This document shows positions 54,139 to 64,000 of a DNA stretch of 64,000 nt, piece by piece (position 1 is the first letter of the stretch; each line of letters opens with the position of its first letter). The notes beneath the pieces are model-generated. The model was not told the DNA's origin. It worked only from the letters and a program-made list of their open reading frames with translations, and ran no database searches. Position numbers and translations under genes: made by a program. The stretch is from Asterella californica (taxonomy: Eukaryota; Streptophyta; Marchantiopsida; Marchantiales; Aytoniaceae): the NCBI GenBank assembly GCA_036924285.1, contig JAYKYS010000001.1:38067501-38131500 (forward strand). Direction: 5' to 3'.

Positions 54139-54964
54139 TGTAGCATGACTCAGTATGCTCATGCATATGAGTAACCTTGCGTATGACGGGATCAAAGCAT
54201 ACCAGCACTTGATCACAGGTGATACAACTCACTTACGTCACAGTTGACCACAGTGCCGGAAGATGCATAGTACCTTGATCTGATCGCCTATTTACAGATC
54301 AAGTAGTAGTAGATTGAAGCCCACCAATCTCGCAGTCCCATCTGCAAGGCAAGGCAGAAATCAAACTGGCAGCCAAGAAGGGACACCGAAATCTATCTGT
54401 CACTAGCTGACAACCACATGGGACCAGACATTCAGGGAACTACCGATCATTAGTTCACGAGGGTAAGGATTTCGATCACGGGAGACGCCTAAATTTGCAT
54501 GTAATCATATCCTTAGCACTACTGTATGTTGATAAGGCAGGTAGACAGCCGAATGAACGATAAGAGACCTCGTTGCCGGCTCGGTAGTATAAGTTTGAAC
54601 GCGTAGAGTAGCAATGTAGATAGAAGACTTTTCTTTATCCTTGAAACTTTCCTGTAAAGTTCGAGTGCTTGAAGCACAACGTAGTGGATCTCTGAACTTT
54701 TGATTCAGCCACCGTAGCAGTTCATCTACCATCTCTCGTGGGAAGATAACTGAACAGTGCCGATGGCAGTGATTGTCAATAAAGTCTGAGCGGTGCATAT
54801 GTTTGTGATGTCCAGCGTCAGTGTTTGAATCTCGTCGGACATTTACGATCTCAAGTATAGCTTTAGAGAATTCGAGTAGGAGTGATCAGGTCCAAGCACG
54901 ACTGGTGGGGTATGCTTCTGCCTGAGCGCCCAGCTCGACAAGGTTCCAGCACGGTAACCTTCGG
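54139..54964 (+). repeat. 5' LTR of gypsy D
   Basis: 826 bp, starting TGTAGCATGACTC. It ends TTCGG directly against the primer site, missing the ATGCTACA end that would mirror TGTAGCAT. An opposite-strand ORF (54505-54798) is repeated in the other LTR only as a copy. Confidence 0.93.
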
Positions 54965-54976
54965 TGGTATCAGAGC
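54965..54976 (+). other. Primer binding site of gypsy D
   Basis: TGGTATCAGAGC follows the LTR with no spacer, the initiator-Met type. The next bases (GTGAAGATTTCACGC) hold a small inverted repeat. Confidence 0.9.
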
Positions 54977-55325
54977 GTGAAGATTTCACGCTAAGTTATG
55001 ACAATTGAAGTACTCTTCTGGTAACATGTTCAGTACTTCCTTCGCTCTTCTTGTATTATCTATATGTTACATGTCATGCATGCATCAGTAAAATGCGAGT
55101 TGCAGGTGAACTTCACAACCTAACATGATTGTGCTACTCTGAATAAACTTAAATGTATCTTTGTTCTGAACTGAAGATTTAACCAGATTGCTGTTTGGAT
55201 CATAGAAATAGTAGTAGTGTCGGTCACTATTGTCTGGGCCCACCAATAGAGGACTGAGACTACAGGATAGGATTTACATCATAGATGTGCAGAAGTCAGT
55301 CCAGTGTTTATGACTCTCGCGTTTA
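54977..55325 (+). other. Leader of gypsy D
   Basis: About 350 bp between primer site and gag with no supported ORF or repeat. Confidence 0.6.
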
Positions 55326-56635
55326 ATGGCTCAACACACGAAGCAAAGGTAAAGACGTAATCGACGCAGGAGGTTCATCATCTCAAGAACCAGTAGACAA
55401 CCTAGATCAAATCGACAACGAAACAAAGGTGAGTACCTCCGGATCCAAGGATCATGACGTTTTTAAAAGTGTTTCTTTTGAGGAATTTGTATCGCTATGT
55501 AATACTCGACAGGATTTAGTTGAAGCATATCAAACTCTGAAAGTAAGGAAAGAGTCCAGTAGAGTTTCAGATTTCACCTTTCAGGTAGAACCTCCTAGTC
55601 CAACATTTCAGAAACCATATACCTCGGCTGGAATCCATATTCATCATCCACACGAAGATGAAGAACACGAGAAAACAGTTCAGTCTCAGTATAGTCCTTA
55701 CGGATGTGAACCACTGGGAAATTGGCCAAACTTCAGACCTCGTGCAGGAAGGAACGGGTATGCAAGACCCTTTCGCAATATACAAATCATGGACTATAAC
55801 GGAGAAGGACCACATGCTTCAGAAGATGCAAGGGTTTGATGGTTGCCAGTAAAAACTACGGCTGGCAAATAGATGAAGTGCTGGAAGTAGCAAGCACATC
55901 ATTACGTGGATGTGCAGCAACATGGTATAGTGCCATCGAAAGAAGACTATATGCAGTTCTGGATCCAGTTCATCGATGGGAAGATTTTCGAAAAGAATTT
56001 GCTGACAGGTTTATTGGAGCATCAGATACAAGTATCACTCGTCAGATTCTCAGTATCGGACAGAAACCAGGTGAGAACATAAAGAGATATGCCGATCGAA
56101 TGCAAAGTCTGGCTAACCGTTTGGAATCCTCGTTGCCTGATTACATGTTGAGAGATGCTTTTATTTCTGGTCTTCGTTCAACATGTAGAATACATCTAAT
56201 TAATCTTGCTCCAAGGACCTTGTTAGGAGCCGTTAAATATGCTGTGGAATTCCAGTCCAGATATGGAGACAAAGATCCGTACCTAGAATCTTTTATTTCA
56301 CCATCTAGTCACCATGACGAGAAAGTTACTGCTAAAGGTATCATATTAGAGAAGGACGACGGAAAGAAAAAATCTCTGGATACGTCAACTGTCGATCTCA
56401 AAACTATCAAGAGGCTCGTACAACAACACGAACAGTTAGAAACTCAATTCAAGAGCCTCAGAGATAGCATGGCTAGCATGGGAGCTAGAGAAGGAAGGAA
56501 GAACTTCTATAGACATAGCAACCAAGATTCGGGAGCAGCAACTGCTCAACGAAGGGAGTTTAGAGCAGGAGATACCCATTCCAAAGGTCATCTGGTTGAA
56601 CACGATATTTGGGATTCAGAACAGATACTCTAGAT
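55326..56635 (+). pseudogene. Gag of gypsy D
   Basis: A likely start is ATG 55326 (MAQHTKQ), with a small shift soon after. The main frames are 55400-55839 (EEFVSLCNTRQDLVEAYQTL, HHPHEDEEHEK) and 55836-56633. The gag domain: LEVASTSLRGCAATWYSAIE, FRKEFADRFIGASD, KRYADRMQSLANRLESSLP and FISGLRSTCRIHL. A coiled segment (KRLVQQHEQLETQFKSLRD) follows. No zinc knuckle in gag itself; one lies in pol instead. Pol overlaps the end in the -1 frame. Confidence 0.85.
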
Positions 56636-58378
56636 ATTGTCTATGAGGAAGACAGCGAGGAATTGATAGACATAGTTGGGGATCCAGTTGTGCAGACCGT
56701 CTTCAACCTTGATAGTGCGATAACAAAGACGGTTGATCATCAGGAAAATACTCAGCAACTTGTCAAGGAGGAAGGTACAACACGAGTACCTAGTCTGGCG
56801 GTAGTTCCATCGTCAGTAACACAACCTGTTGAAAAAACAGATAGTGTCGAAGCTATATCTCAACATTTTCATGTTTACTGCAAAGTGTATGTATTTGGAT
56901 ATATGGTAAAAGCGATTTTAGACACGGGATGCACCTCTAGCTTAGTCTCACAAAATTTGACTATAAGATTAGGATTGCAGAATAAACTGGTGAAATGCAG
57001 AGGAGGTTTTGTCACGGCAAGTGGGGAAAAAGTGAAACCACTGGGAGTCTTACCGAAATTACCCATCAAGCTAAGTAAAATCACGGTAAGAACTGATGTT
57101 ATGGTCACCCAGGCCATTGGATGGAACTTACTTCTCGGAATGGACTTTATGTCTCCCTTACGCATGGATATATTGTTATCCTCCAAGAGTATCTCGTATA
57201 TACACCCTTTCTCAAAAGAGTTGGTTAAACCACCAATCTCTATTTCAGCCATTCGAGCTCACGGTACAAACATTGAAGCTCAGTCATCGTGTCACATGAT
57301 TGAGGTACGTGACGATCAACACTTTGAGGAGTTATGGGGACGAGTGATGAGGGGAGAAATATGTTGCCATTGCTTCGAAAGTGATCACAAAAGCACTAAC
57401 TGTCCAAAGTTTGTTGAATTCTCCTCTTTTGATCAAGTATGTCCTTCGAGTGTCACGTCAGCAGCGGAAAGGAAGCAAGTGAGTAATACTGTCCATGCTG
57501 ATCAGTTGGAGACTGGTGATCATGAGAAAGAGCAAAAGCGAATACAAGTCAAAGAACCTGTACGGCTTCTACGACGAGATCAACCGGCAGCATCCTCTGT
57601 ATACTCAGAGCTCAACGGTACCCCAAACCCTTTACAGTCTGTTGATCATCTTGAAAAGAAACTAGATGGACTATCGACTAAGCTTGATACAGTTGCATGT
57701 ATCCTTTTTCAATCAGTTAAACAAAAAAGAAAAATAGAGATGCTGCAGCAATCCGACCAAAGAGGTCAAGAGAAAAATCATCTAAAATTTCCACATAATG
57801 TTAAGTTGGGATCTAATCTCTCCGCATCTCAAAAAGAAAAAGTTTATACTGTGCTGTTGGAGTGCAAACAGGCGTTCAAGAACTCCAAACCACAATTTGG
57901 ATTTACTGATCTCATAACGCATGTGATTGACACGGCATCCCACGCCCCGGTACGTATCCCACCATTCCGAAATTCTCATGCGGAAGAAGAACTAATCCAA
58001 CAAGAAGTAGAGAAAATGTTGGATGCAGGTATTATTTCACCCTCTAGTAGTCCGTGGTCTGCTCCTGTCGTTCTAGTTCCCAAAAAGGACGAGCATGGTA
58101 AAATTACAGCAGAGAAACGAGTTACCATAGATTTTCGGCAGCTCAACAAGCTAACAAAAAGAGATAGCTTTCCCATGCCCCTAGTGGAGGATATGTTGAA
58201 TACCCTAGGACAGTTTGATTCTTATTGTTTGGTGGACTTAAAATCTGCATATTGGCAAATTAAAATGGATACCAGCAGTAAGGAAAAGACAACATTCGTA
58301 ACCAAAAAAGGGTTATATGAATGTAACCGTATGGCGATGGGTTTGCGGAATGCACCTGCCTCATTTCAGCGTCTCTGA
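56609..58378 (+). CDS. Protease, zinc knuckle and RT start, gypsy D pol
   Basis: Opens in the -1 frame over the gag end. Protease: AILDTGCTSSLVS with the standard Asp-Thr-Gly, and NLLLGMDFM. About 150 residues later comes CCHCFESDHKSTNC (CX2CX4HX5C), a knuckle placed after the protease where most elements have it in gag. RT: VVLVPKKDEHGKITAEKRV, CLVDLKSAYWQI with first Asp, MAMGLRNAPASF. The frame ends at QRL-stop through loss of about one base. Confidence 0.88.
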   Translation: MGFRTDTLDIVYEEDSEELIDIVGDPVVQTVFNLDSAITKTVDHQENTQQLVKEEGTTRVPSLAVVPSSVTQPVEKTDSVEAISQHFHVYCKVYVFGYMVKAILDTGCTSSLVSQNLTIRLGLQNKLVKCRGGFVTASGEKVKPLGVLPKLPIKLSKITVRTDVMVTQAIGWNLLLGMDFMSPLRMDILLSSKSISYIHPFSKELVKPPISISAIRAHGTNIEAQSSCHMIEVRDDQHFEELWGRVMRGEICCHCFESDHKSTNCPKFVEFSSFDQVCPSSVTSAAERKQVSNTVHADQLETGDHEKEQKRIQVKEPVRLLRRDQPAASSVYSELNGTPNPLQSVDHLEKKLDGLSTKLDTVACILFQSVKQKRKIEMLQQSDQRGQEKNHLKFPHNVKLGSNLSASQKEKVYTVLLECKQAFKNSKPQFGFTDLITHVIDTASHAPVRIPPFRNSHAEEELIQQEVEKMLDAGIISPSSSPWSAPVVLVPKKDEHGKITAEKRVTIDFRQLNKLTKRDSFPMPLVEDMLNTLGQFDSYCLVDLKSAYWQIKMDTSSKEKTTFVTKKGLYECNRMAMGLRNAPASFQRL

Positions 58379-59214
58379 ACAGAGTACTAGCACCTCATAT
58401 TAAATACTCTCAGCCATATTTTGACGACATAATGATAGGTGGAAAAGGCTTTGATGACACACTGAAAAATCTACGTAAAGTACTCATGGCACTAATAGAA
58501 GCAGATTTGTTAGCTTCTCCTATGAAGACATTCTTGTTTATGCCATATTTGAATTATCTAGGATTTCGTATTATCAATAACGGCATTATTCCTAACCCAG
58601 ACAAAGTAGCATGTGTTGTCTCTTGGCCGCGCCCACATGACAAAAAATCCACGTTGGCTGTCTTGAACTTCGGACTATATTACAAACGGTGGATAGAAAA
58701 GTTTGCTCAAAAGATGGTAGCACTCTATGATGTAACCGGGAGCGGTCCATGGCAATGGACTATTGATCAAGAAAAAGCATTCAAGTTACTTAAGGTATGT
58801 CTTCAAAACCCTCCATTGTTAAGGCATCCCAATTTCTCCTTGGTTTTTATTGTCCAAACGGATTGGCAGCCAGGTGCAATAGCAGCCATTCTAGCACAAA
58901 GAAACTACAACAAATCGGAAAAACGTCCAGATGAGTTTGTTATCGCCTATGCATCTAAACGACTATCAGTACAAGAGAAGAATTACAGTCCTACGGAAGG
59001 TGAGTGTTTTGCAGTAGTCTGGGCGATTACCAAAATCTTCCGACAATATCTGTACGGAGTACCTTTCTTGGTGGAAACTGATCATTTGGCATTACAATGG
59101 CTCATGTCTGGACAATACTTGCAAGGCAGACTAGGCAGATGGAGTATGAAGTTATAGTCTTTCGATTTTACCATTCAGTACAGGAAAGGAAAAGCTCATA
59201 CTAACGTAGATATT
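58379..59214 (+). CDS. RT C-terminus and RNase H, gypsy D
   Basis: Continues after the frameshift: SQPYFDDIMIGGK with the catalytic Asp pair, NYLGFRIINNGI, and VLNFGLYYKRWIEKFA. RNase H: FIVQTDWQPGAIAAIL with Trp-Gln after the catalytic Asp where most have Ala-Ser, KNYSPTEGECFAV, and VETDHLALQWL. A TAG (59155-59157) interrupts, then YRKGKAHTNVDILSR finishes the domain. Confidence 0.9.
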
Positions 59215-59754
59215 TTGAGTCGAGTGATCCCTCCGGCAGTCAGTAGTTACCTACATGCATTTGTGTCGCATTCCAAGTCAGTACCTAGTACCTGCACATT
59301 GTCAAACGAAGAAGAGAAGTCTAAATATGTGCAGTTCTTATCAGACTATGCTCAGAACGTGGATTATCTGAAGTGTAGTACTAAGCTGGGTTCTACATGG
59401 ATGACTTCAACGGTCAGAGTTGAATATGAAGTAACCTTGCAAGAATCCCAGGTAGGTGAATCTGATTGTGCTCACTGCGAATTTACAGTCTCAGTATTGG
59501 AGCTTAATCCGTGCGTCTTCTGTAGTGATGTGGTGTGTGCTGATTGTACAGACCATTCTAGTCCAACCAAATGTCATAGATGCTTAACTAAAACTACTGA
59601 TGACATTTTAGATGACCATATGTCTGTTTATTTTTTGAAACATCAAGTCTTTCCACTCGGAGTACCACGAAAAGCAAAAGCAAGGGTAAGAGCTCGAGTA
59701 AAATCCTATGCCTTCGATGATTCTACTGAATGTATCTATTACGTTAAGCATTAA
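59215..59754 (+). CDS. Eight-cysteine zinc-finger-like module in gypsy D pol
   Basis: The frame links RNase H to integrase. After about 80 unassigned residues eight cysteines fall in four CX2C pairs: C85/C88, C100/C103, C108/C111 and C120/C123, spaced CX2C-X11-CX2C-X4-CX2C-X8-CX2C (59467-59583). This spacing resembles cross-brace zinc fingers such as FYVE or RING, which bind two zinc ions. A basic stretch (PRKAKARVRARVKSY) follows. A TAA at 59752-59754 separates it from integrase in the same frame. Most gypsy elements go straight from RNase H to the HHCC site, so this is an extra domain. Function unknown. Confidence 0.75.
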   Translation: MSRVIPPAVSSYLHAFVSHSKSVPSTCTLSNEEEKSKYVQFLSDYAQNVDYLKCSTKLGSTWMTSTVRVEYEVTLQESQVGESDCAHCEFTVSVLELNPCVFCSDVVCADCTDHSSPTKCHRCLTKTTDDILDDHMSVYFLKHQVFPLGVPRKAKARVRARVKSYAFDDSTECIYYVKH

Positions 59755-61257
59755 TTGCTTGGGCGGAGAAAAGTACCTCCTTCTGGTGAACGAGTAGAAC
59801 TTACGCGTAGATTGCATGCACAGGCCCATCTTGGAATGAATAAATTACATAAGCTTGTGTCCCTATATTACTTTTGGAACAATATGCGTGAGACTATCAG
59901 TCATGTAGTGCGTACTTGCGACCGCTGTCAAAAAGAGAATTTGAAGCTCAGTTTGAAACTACCGCTAAGGCCAACACCCATACCAGAAGGACCATTTAAA
60001 CTCATAGTCATGGATATAGTTAAGTTACCAGCATCAGATCGTGGTAATATTTATTGTATTTGTGCTATGGATTGGTTCAGTAAGTGGCCTGAAGTGCGTC
60101 CTGTTGCAGATAAAACGGCATTGACCATGGCAAGATTTGTACGAGAAGATATCTTAGCTCGACATGGATACCCAGAGGAGATACTCACTGACGGAGGACG
60201 AGAGTTCTTGGCTGAACTCCAACAAGTATTGCAGCAGACCGGCATCCGTTATCGTACTACAAGCGCATATAATCCACAAGCAGACGGGTTAATTGAAAGA
60301 TTTAACCGTACTTTGTTGGAAGCTATTTCTCGTCTCACCTCAGTCGAAGGAGTCAGTGATTGGGAAACTTGTCTAGCTTCATTTCTCATGTCCTATCGAG
60401 CCACACCCCATGCATCTACTGGTCAAAGTCCATATGCTATGTTATATGGTCGTCGTATGCCTTTGACTGAGTTTTCCTGTGAAAAAGAAAATGAGGCAAT
60501 GAGTCCCGAAGAACATATAGCATGCATTTGTAACAACATGATTTCCATACATGAGAAAGCAGTGGTAAGTACAAAACATGCCCAACGTAGACAAATCAGA
60601 GATTTCATCAGAAATCATCAATTGAGAAGTATATTGATTCCAAATGTTGGTGATTTAGTCTATATAGAAGATAGGAGAACTCGTCGAAAGAAGCTTTCAT
60701 CATTTCTGAAAGGTCCGTTCATAGTTCTTGGTTTTCTTCCTGATAACTCTGAAGTGGTCGTTATTCAGAAACACAATGGGAAACAACAGCATATTAGCAT
60801 GCAGGAAATTGTTCGAGTAGAACGTCAACCAGAGGAGCAGCTATCACCTGTAAGAGGTGACAACACAGGAGCGGAAGATGAATCTGATCTTTTACGGCAG
60901 CTGTTTTTCGACTCTCCAAATGATGTATCTGCTCAACATCCAGCTGTAGATGGTGGGGAAACAACTCTGAAACATACTGAACTGCAGGCAGCTTCTTCAA
61001 GATCGCACACCATCGAGGAGTTACAGGAAGGAGATTGGAGTACAGCAACTGGGTCCATGGCGTCACCTCCTCACGAAGCGCTGCAGAACAATGATCAACA
61101 AGCATCACCAGATGACACCATTTTGTCTCGAGTGACAAATCAGTCATCACCTCCGACTACGGCACCCATCCCACCTACGTCTACTCCTGAATTATATGTT
61201 CTGTTAGAAATAGAAGAGTGTTCTCTAAACGATATGATCACGTTTGTTAAAAGCTAA
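59755..61257 (+). CDS. Integrase of gypsy D with long acidic tail
   Basis: 500 open codons. The HHCC site: RLHAQAHLGM and TCDRCQKEN. Core: Asp in LIVMDIVKLP, Asp in LTDGGREF, Glu in GLIERFNRT. The GPY/F-type part reads SFLKGPFIVLGF at about residue 320. From about 350 on there is an acidic, Ser/Thr/Pro-rich tail of 150 residues without a chromodomain, ending LNDMITFVKS. It is the best kept gene of the element. Confidence 0.92.
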   Translation: MLGRRKVPPSGERVELTRRLHAQAHLGMNKLHKLVSLYYFWNNMRETISHVVRTCDRCQKENLKLSLKLPLRPTPIPEGPFKLIVMDIVKLPASDRGNIYCICAMDWFSKWPEVRPVADKTALTMARFVREDILARHGYPEEILTDGGREFLAELQQVLQQTGIRYRTTSAYNPQADGLIERFNRTLLEAISRLTSVEGVSDWETCLASFLMSYRATPHASTGQSPYAMLYGRRMPLTEFSCEKENEAMSPEEHIACICNNMISIHEKAVVSTKHAQRRQIRDFIRNHQLRSILIPNVGDLVYIEDRRTRRKKLSSFLKGPFIVLGFLPDNSEVVVIQKHNGKQQHISMQEIVRVERQPEEQLSPVRGDNTGAEDESDLLRQLFFDSPNDVSAQHPAVDGGETTLKHTELQAASSRSHTIEELQEGDWSTATGSMASPPHEALQNNDQQASPDDTILSRVTNQSSPPTTAPIPPTSTPELYVLLEIEECSLNDMITFVKS

Positions 61258-61613
61258 AAATATTAGTCTAATGATACAAATAAATGAAGTATCTACTTGT
61301 TCACTTTACGCGATATTTCTTAGCACAGTTTGAATCTGATACGTTAATTTGATATGTTAATTGCGATACAGTGAGACGTTCAAACGCCAAGGAGTCGCTC
61401 TTCATCAGTTCGGACAGTTTTTTACCTCTCTTGTCTCGTACAGTTGTAGTGGGAGACCGATAACACGTGAATTGAAGCAGCTCTCGGTATGGAGTCCGAA
61501 CCCAACTGACTACTTGATCGGTAGCTTCATACTCCCTACGTCCACCGGATAATTGCAAGTACATTGTCAGCTTGAGATCAAGCTTGGAGAAGGAGGGGAG
61601 CAGATGCTACAGC
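61258..61613 (+). other. 3' untranslated part of gypsy D
   Basis: 356 bp after integrase. A purine tract AGAAGGAGGGGAG (61588-61600) lies 13 bases before the LTR. The bases between form, with the LTR start, an 18-bp palindrome ATGCTACAGCTGTAGCAT. Confidence 0.7.
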
Positions 61614-62449
61614 TGTAGCATGACTCAGTATGCTCATGCATATGAGTAACCTTGCATATGACGGGATCAAAGCATACCAGCACTTGATCACAGGTGATAC
61701 AACTCACTCACGTCACAGTTGACCACAATGCCGGAAGATGCATAGTACCTTGATCTGATCGCCTATTTACAGATCAAGTCGTAGTAGATTGAAGCCCACC
61801 AATCTCGCAGTCCCATCTGCAAGGCAAGGCAGAAATCAAACTGGCAGCCAAGAAGGGACACCGAAATCTATCTGTCACTAGCTGACAACCACATGGGACC
61901 AGACATTCAGGGAACTACCGATCATTAGTTCACGAGGGTAAGGATTTCGATCACGGGAGACGTCTAAATTTGCATGTAATCATATCCTTAGCACTACTGT
62001 ATGTTGATAAGGCAGGTAGACAGCCGAATGAACGATGAGAGACCTCGTTGCCGGCTCGGTAGTATAAGTTTGAACGCGTAGAGTAGCAATGTAGATAGAA
62101 GATTTTTCTTTATCCTTGAAACTTTCCTGTAAAGTTCGAGTGCTTGAAGCACAACGTAGTGGATCTCTGAACTTTTGATTCAGCCACCGTAGCAGTTCAT
62201 CTACCATCTCTCGTGGGAAGATAACTGAACAGTGCCGATGGCAGTGATTGTCAATAAAGTCTGAGCGGTGTATATGTTTGTGATGTCCAGCGTCAGTGTT
62301 TGAATCTCGTCGGACATTTACGATCTCAAGTATAGCTTTAGAGAATTCGAGTAGGAGTGATCAGGTCCAAGCACGACTGGTGGGGTATGCTTCTGCCTGA
62401 GCGCCCAGCTCGACAAGATTCCAGCACGGTAACCTTCGGAGATGCTACA
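61614..62449 (+). repeat. 3' LTR of gypsy D
   Basis: 836 bp, TGTAGCAT to ATGCTACA, with perfect 8-bp inverted ends. ATCT follows. Confidence 0.93.
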
Positions 62450-62752
62450 ATCTCTCAGTTTCTTTCTCTCTCTTGTGTATCTGTTCGCATCTCCCTCTAG
62501 TGTATATGCGTTGTAACTCCTTCTTGTTCCCCTGTTCCTTCACTGAGGCACCCCCAATGATGTCACTATCACGCAATGGTACGGAAGTGTGGCGCACGGG
62601 TTCTTAAGTTATTACCGATGTTGTGATAACTTCTATAAGGTCAAAAAGAGACATCTAGTCTGGAGATGATGACACATTCATTTGTCTGATCCTATGTTCG
62701 CAACTTTAGCTCCGTGTGAGCTCCTGCAAGAACCAACTCTTGCTCTATCAAC
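62450..62752 (+). repeat. 5' LTR of copia-3, second part
   Basis: Resumes after gypsy D with CTCAGTTTCTTTCTCTCTC and ends TCTATCAACA, matching the copia-1 LTR. About 85 bp near 62570-62655 are absent from copia-1 and may be a later insertion. Confidence 0.85.
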
Positions 62753-62768
62753 ATGGTATCCGAGCTAG
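62753..62768 (+). other. Primer binding site of copia-3
   Basis: TGGTATCCGAGCTAGG, the initiator-Met type with one change from TGGTATCAGAGC. Confidence 0.88.
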
Positions 62769-63434
62769 GTAGCGAGATGCAAGAGAGAGAGAGAGTTTTT
62801 GTAAAGGGGCTTGACAAGAGGAACGTAAGGTTTCATCTAAGGAACAAAGAGTATGAGTGATGATGCAGATGTACTCTTGAATGTGTGAGAAAAACACGAA
62901 TGAGTGAGTACCGAATTTTTTTGGTTTTTGAGACTATTTTACAGTTCCAAGGAGTTTGAAACTCGGTTTTGAGGGGTTTCTCTAGGTTTTTTGGTGATTT
63001 CAAGGGCACCAACTTTAAGTGTCTTGTCAAGAAGGATCGAATTAAGTAGGATACAAGCTTTTTTGGATTTTTTGTGATGATGACAAGTTACCCTAAACCC
63101 ACCTTTGACCAGCATTTTGAGGGGGTTAGAGACTTTTTCTGCAAATTCTGAGAGCAATTTATCAGTAGAAAAGGCTCCGCCTTTGAAATACCTTTCTAAC
63201 AAAATTTTCTTCGACATTTTCTGACCTCGTTTCAAACTGCTACCATACTTTCTTGAACTTTGAGCCTCGATTTGAAGACCTTAGAGGTCTTTTTAGAGGA
63301 AACTAAATTTTCCAAGGTCTACTGTTCCTCATCTCTCATATACTATAGATCTTACTTTCACTTTACCAACAATCGTACCAAGTTTCATTTCATTTACAGA
63401 CTGTTTGGTTGGACCAGTTTCGTCGAAGTGTACA
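62769..63434 (+). other. Leader of copia-3
   Basis: About 670 bp before gag, closed on the element strand and similar to the copia-1 leader. The opposite strand keeps an open frame (62939-63235) that resembles 33259-33588. Confidence 0.6.
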
Positions 63435-63683
63435 ATGACGTCGGTTACCATAAGCGACAACTTACTTTCTGATTCTCATAAGTTAATAACTTTGAACTAC
63501 TCTATTTGGGGAGCTAGGGTACAGGCCATACTTGCTAGATATGACTTGTGGAAGTTTGTTACTGGTTTACATGATAGACCCATTGTTGCTGAAGAAGCTA
63601 TCGTTTGGGACAGACGTGATCAGTTAGCACTTTCTGTTATCAAGATGACAGTGAAAGATGCTGAATTAGTAGAGTTCTGTTAG
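63435..63683 (+). pseudogene. Gag N-terminus of copia-3, fused to RT
   Basis: ATG 63435: MTSVTISDNLLSDSHKL, then YDLWKFVTGLHDRPIVAEEAIVWDRRDQLALSVIKMTVKDAELVE. Similarity to gag stops near 63673 and RT sequence begins, so the rest of gag, protease and integrase are deleted. Confidence 0.88.
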
Positions 63684-64000
63684 GTTGCTAATAGCATATT
63701 CTATGCTTCAGAACTGGAAAGTTTGGCAACTATATTGCTTTTATGAATGATAAGATACAAAAGAATGTATACATTCAGCAGCCACAAGGTTTTCAGGTTG
63801 CTGGAAAAAAACAGTTAGTATACACACTTCGTAAAGCCTTGTATGGCCTTAAGGAGGCTCCTAGAGCTTGGTTTACTAGGATAGACAGTTTCTTAAGAAA
63901 GAAGGGTTTCTCTTCTACAAGGGGAGATCCTAATCTATATATCCTAGTTACAGCAAAAGAGAGAGTAGTGTTGCTGCTGTATGTGGATGATGTAATCCTT
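63674..64000 (+). pseudogene. Reverse transcriptase of copia-3, cut by window end
   Basis: SVRLLIAYSML starts mid-RT at the deletion joint. Another small deletion removes the catalytic Asp region (VWQL, then FMNDKIQ). LVYTLRKALYGLKEAPRAW and the catalytic box LLLLYVDDVIL follow at the window end. It is inactive because of the missing segment and frame changes. Confidence 0.88.

Larger units (their letters stand above)
54139..62449 (+). mobile_element. Gypsy D element inside the copia-3 LTR
   Basis: 8311 bp. LTRs 54139-54964 and 61614-62449 differ at about nine sites, eight of them transitions by eye. The target duplication is ATCT (54135-54138, 62450-62453). Order: LTR, initiator-Met site, gag, protease with a following zinc knuckle, RT, RNase H, eight-cysteine module, integrase. 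The 5' LTR lacks the last ten bases (AGATGCTACA) present in the 3' LTR, next to the primer site. No chromodomain. Broken by about six stops or shifts. Confidence 0.95.
54061..64000 (+). mobile_element. Copia-3, split by gypsy D, runs off the window
   Basis: A plus-strand copia element of the copia-1 family. Its 5' LTR is split at 54138 by gypsy D and resumes at 62450. A primer site, leader, gag start and a fused piece of RT follow. The part between gag and RT is deleted (joint near 63673). It continues past 64000, so the 3' LTR is unseen. It inserted against the right edge of the inverted repeat. Confidence 0.92.

Noticed and set aside
54505..54798. Antisense ORF in the gypsy D LTR, repeated at 61980-62207
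   Set aside because: Conservation is explained by LTR identity alone; the longer start is not shared, and no motif is present.

Overview
This is nuclear DNA of a land plant, dominated by LTR retrotransposons. The case rests on an intact class III peroxidase gene with the classical plant exon sizes (237/192/166/398 bp), pieces of a plant ABCG half-transporter, and Ty1/copia and Ty3/gypsy elements with plant-style primer sites. No sequence feature fixes the species. A lycophyte such as Selaginella is my guess, held weakly.

Layout. 1-1965 is the 5' end of a minus-strand gypsy element (family B). 1966-2727 is a decayed piece of gypsy family A. 2728-34128 is a nest: a minus-strand copia (copia-1) was split by gypsy A (2840-29560, minus, 4-bp target duplication ACGT). 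Gypsy A received a 2.4-kb LTR-like unit (5616-8019, ACGG) and a plus-strand chromovirus C (11983-27355, 5-bp duplication TGGGA). Chromovirus C was split by gypsy B (16761-25690, plus, GGTC). Removing each insert restores the reading frame of its host element, which proves the order. LTR divergence by eye agrees: about 2% for gypsy A, under 1% for the inner two.

34129-46980 is the only host-like part. It holds two ABCG fragments in opposite orientation (36367-36597 and 42909-43343), a copia-2 element between them (37916-42685), and the peroxidase gene (44256-45983, minus). 47182-54059 is a large inverted repeat: two arms of about 1.73 kb around a core with a gypsy integrase tail and an unrecognised coiled-coil ORF. 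A second nest follows: copia-3 (from 54061 past the window end), whose 5' LTR was split by gypsy D (54139-62449, ATCT).

Most elements are recent but broken by stops and frameshifts. The least expected coding material is (1) a tandem pair of small ORFs, A and B, upstream of gag in chromovirus C and again in the 2.4-kb unit, conserved mainly at the protein level and apparently related to each other; (2) two extra ORFs upstream of gag in gypsy B; (3) an eight-cysteine zinc-finger-like module between RNase H and integrase in gypsy D; and (4) the coiled-coil ORF inside the inverted-repeat core.
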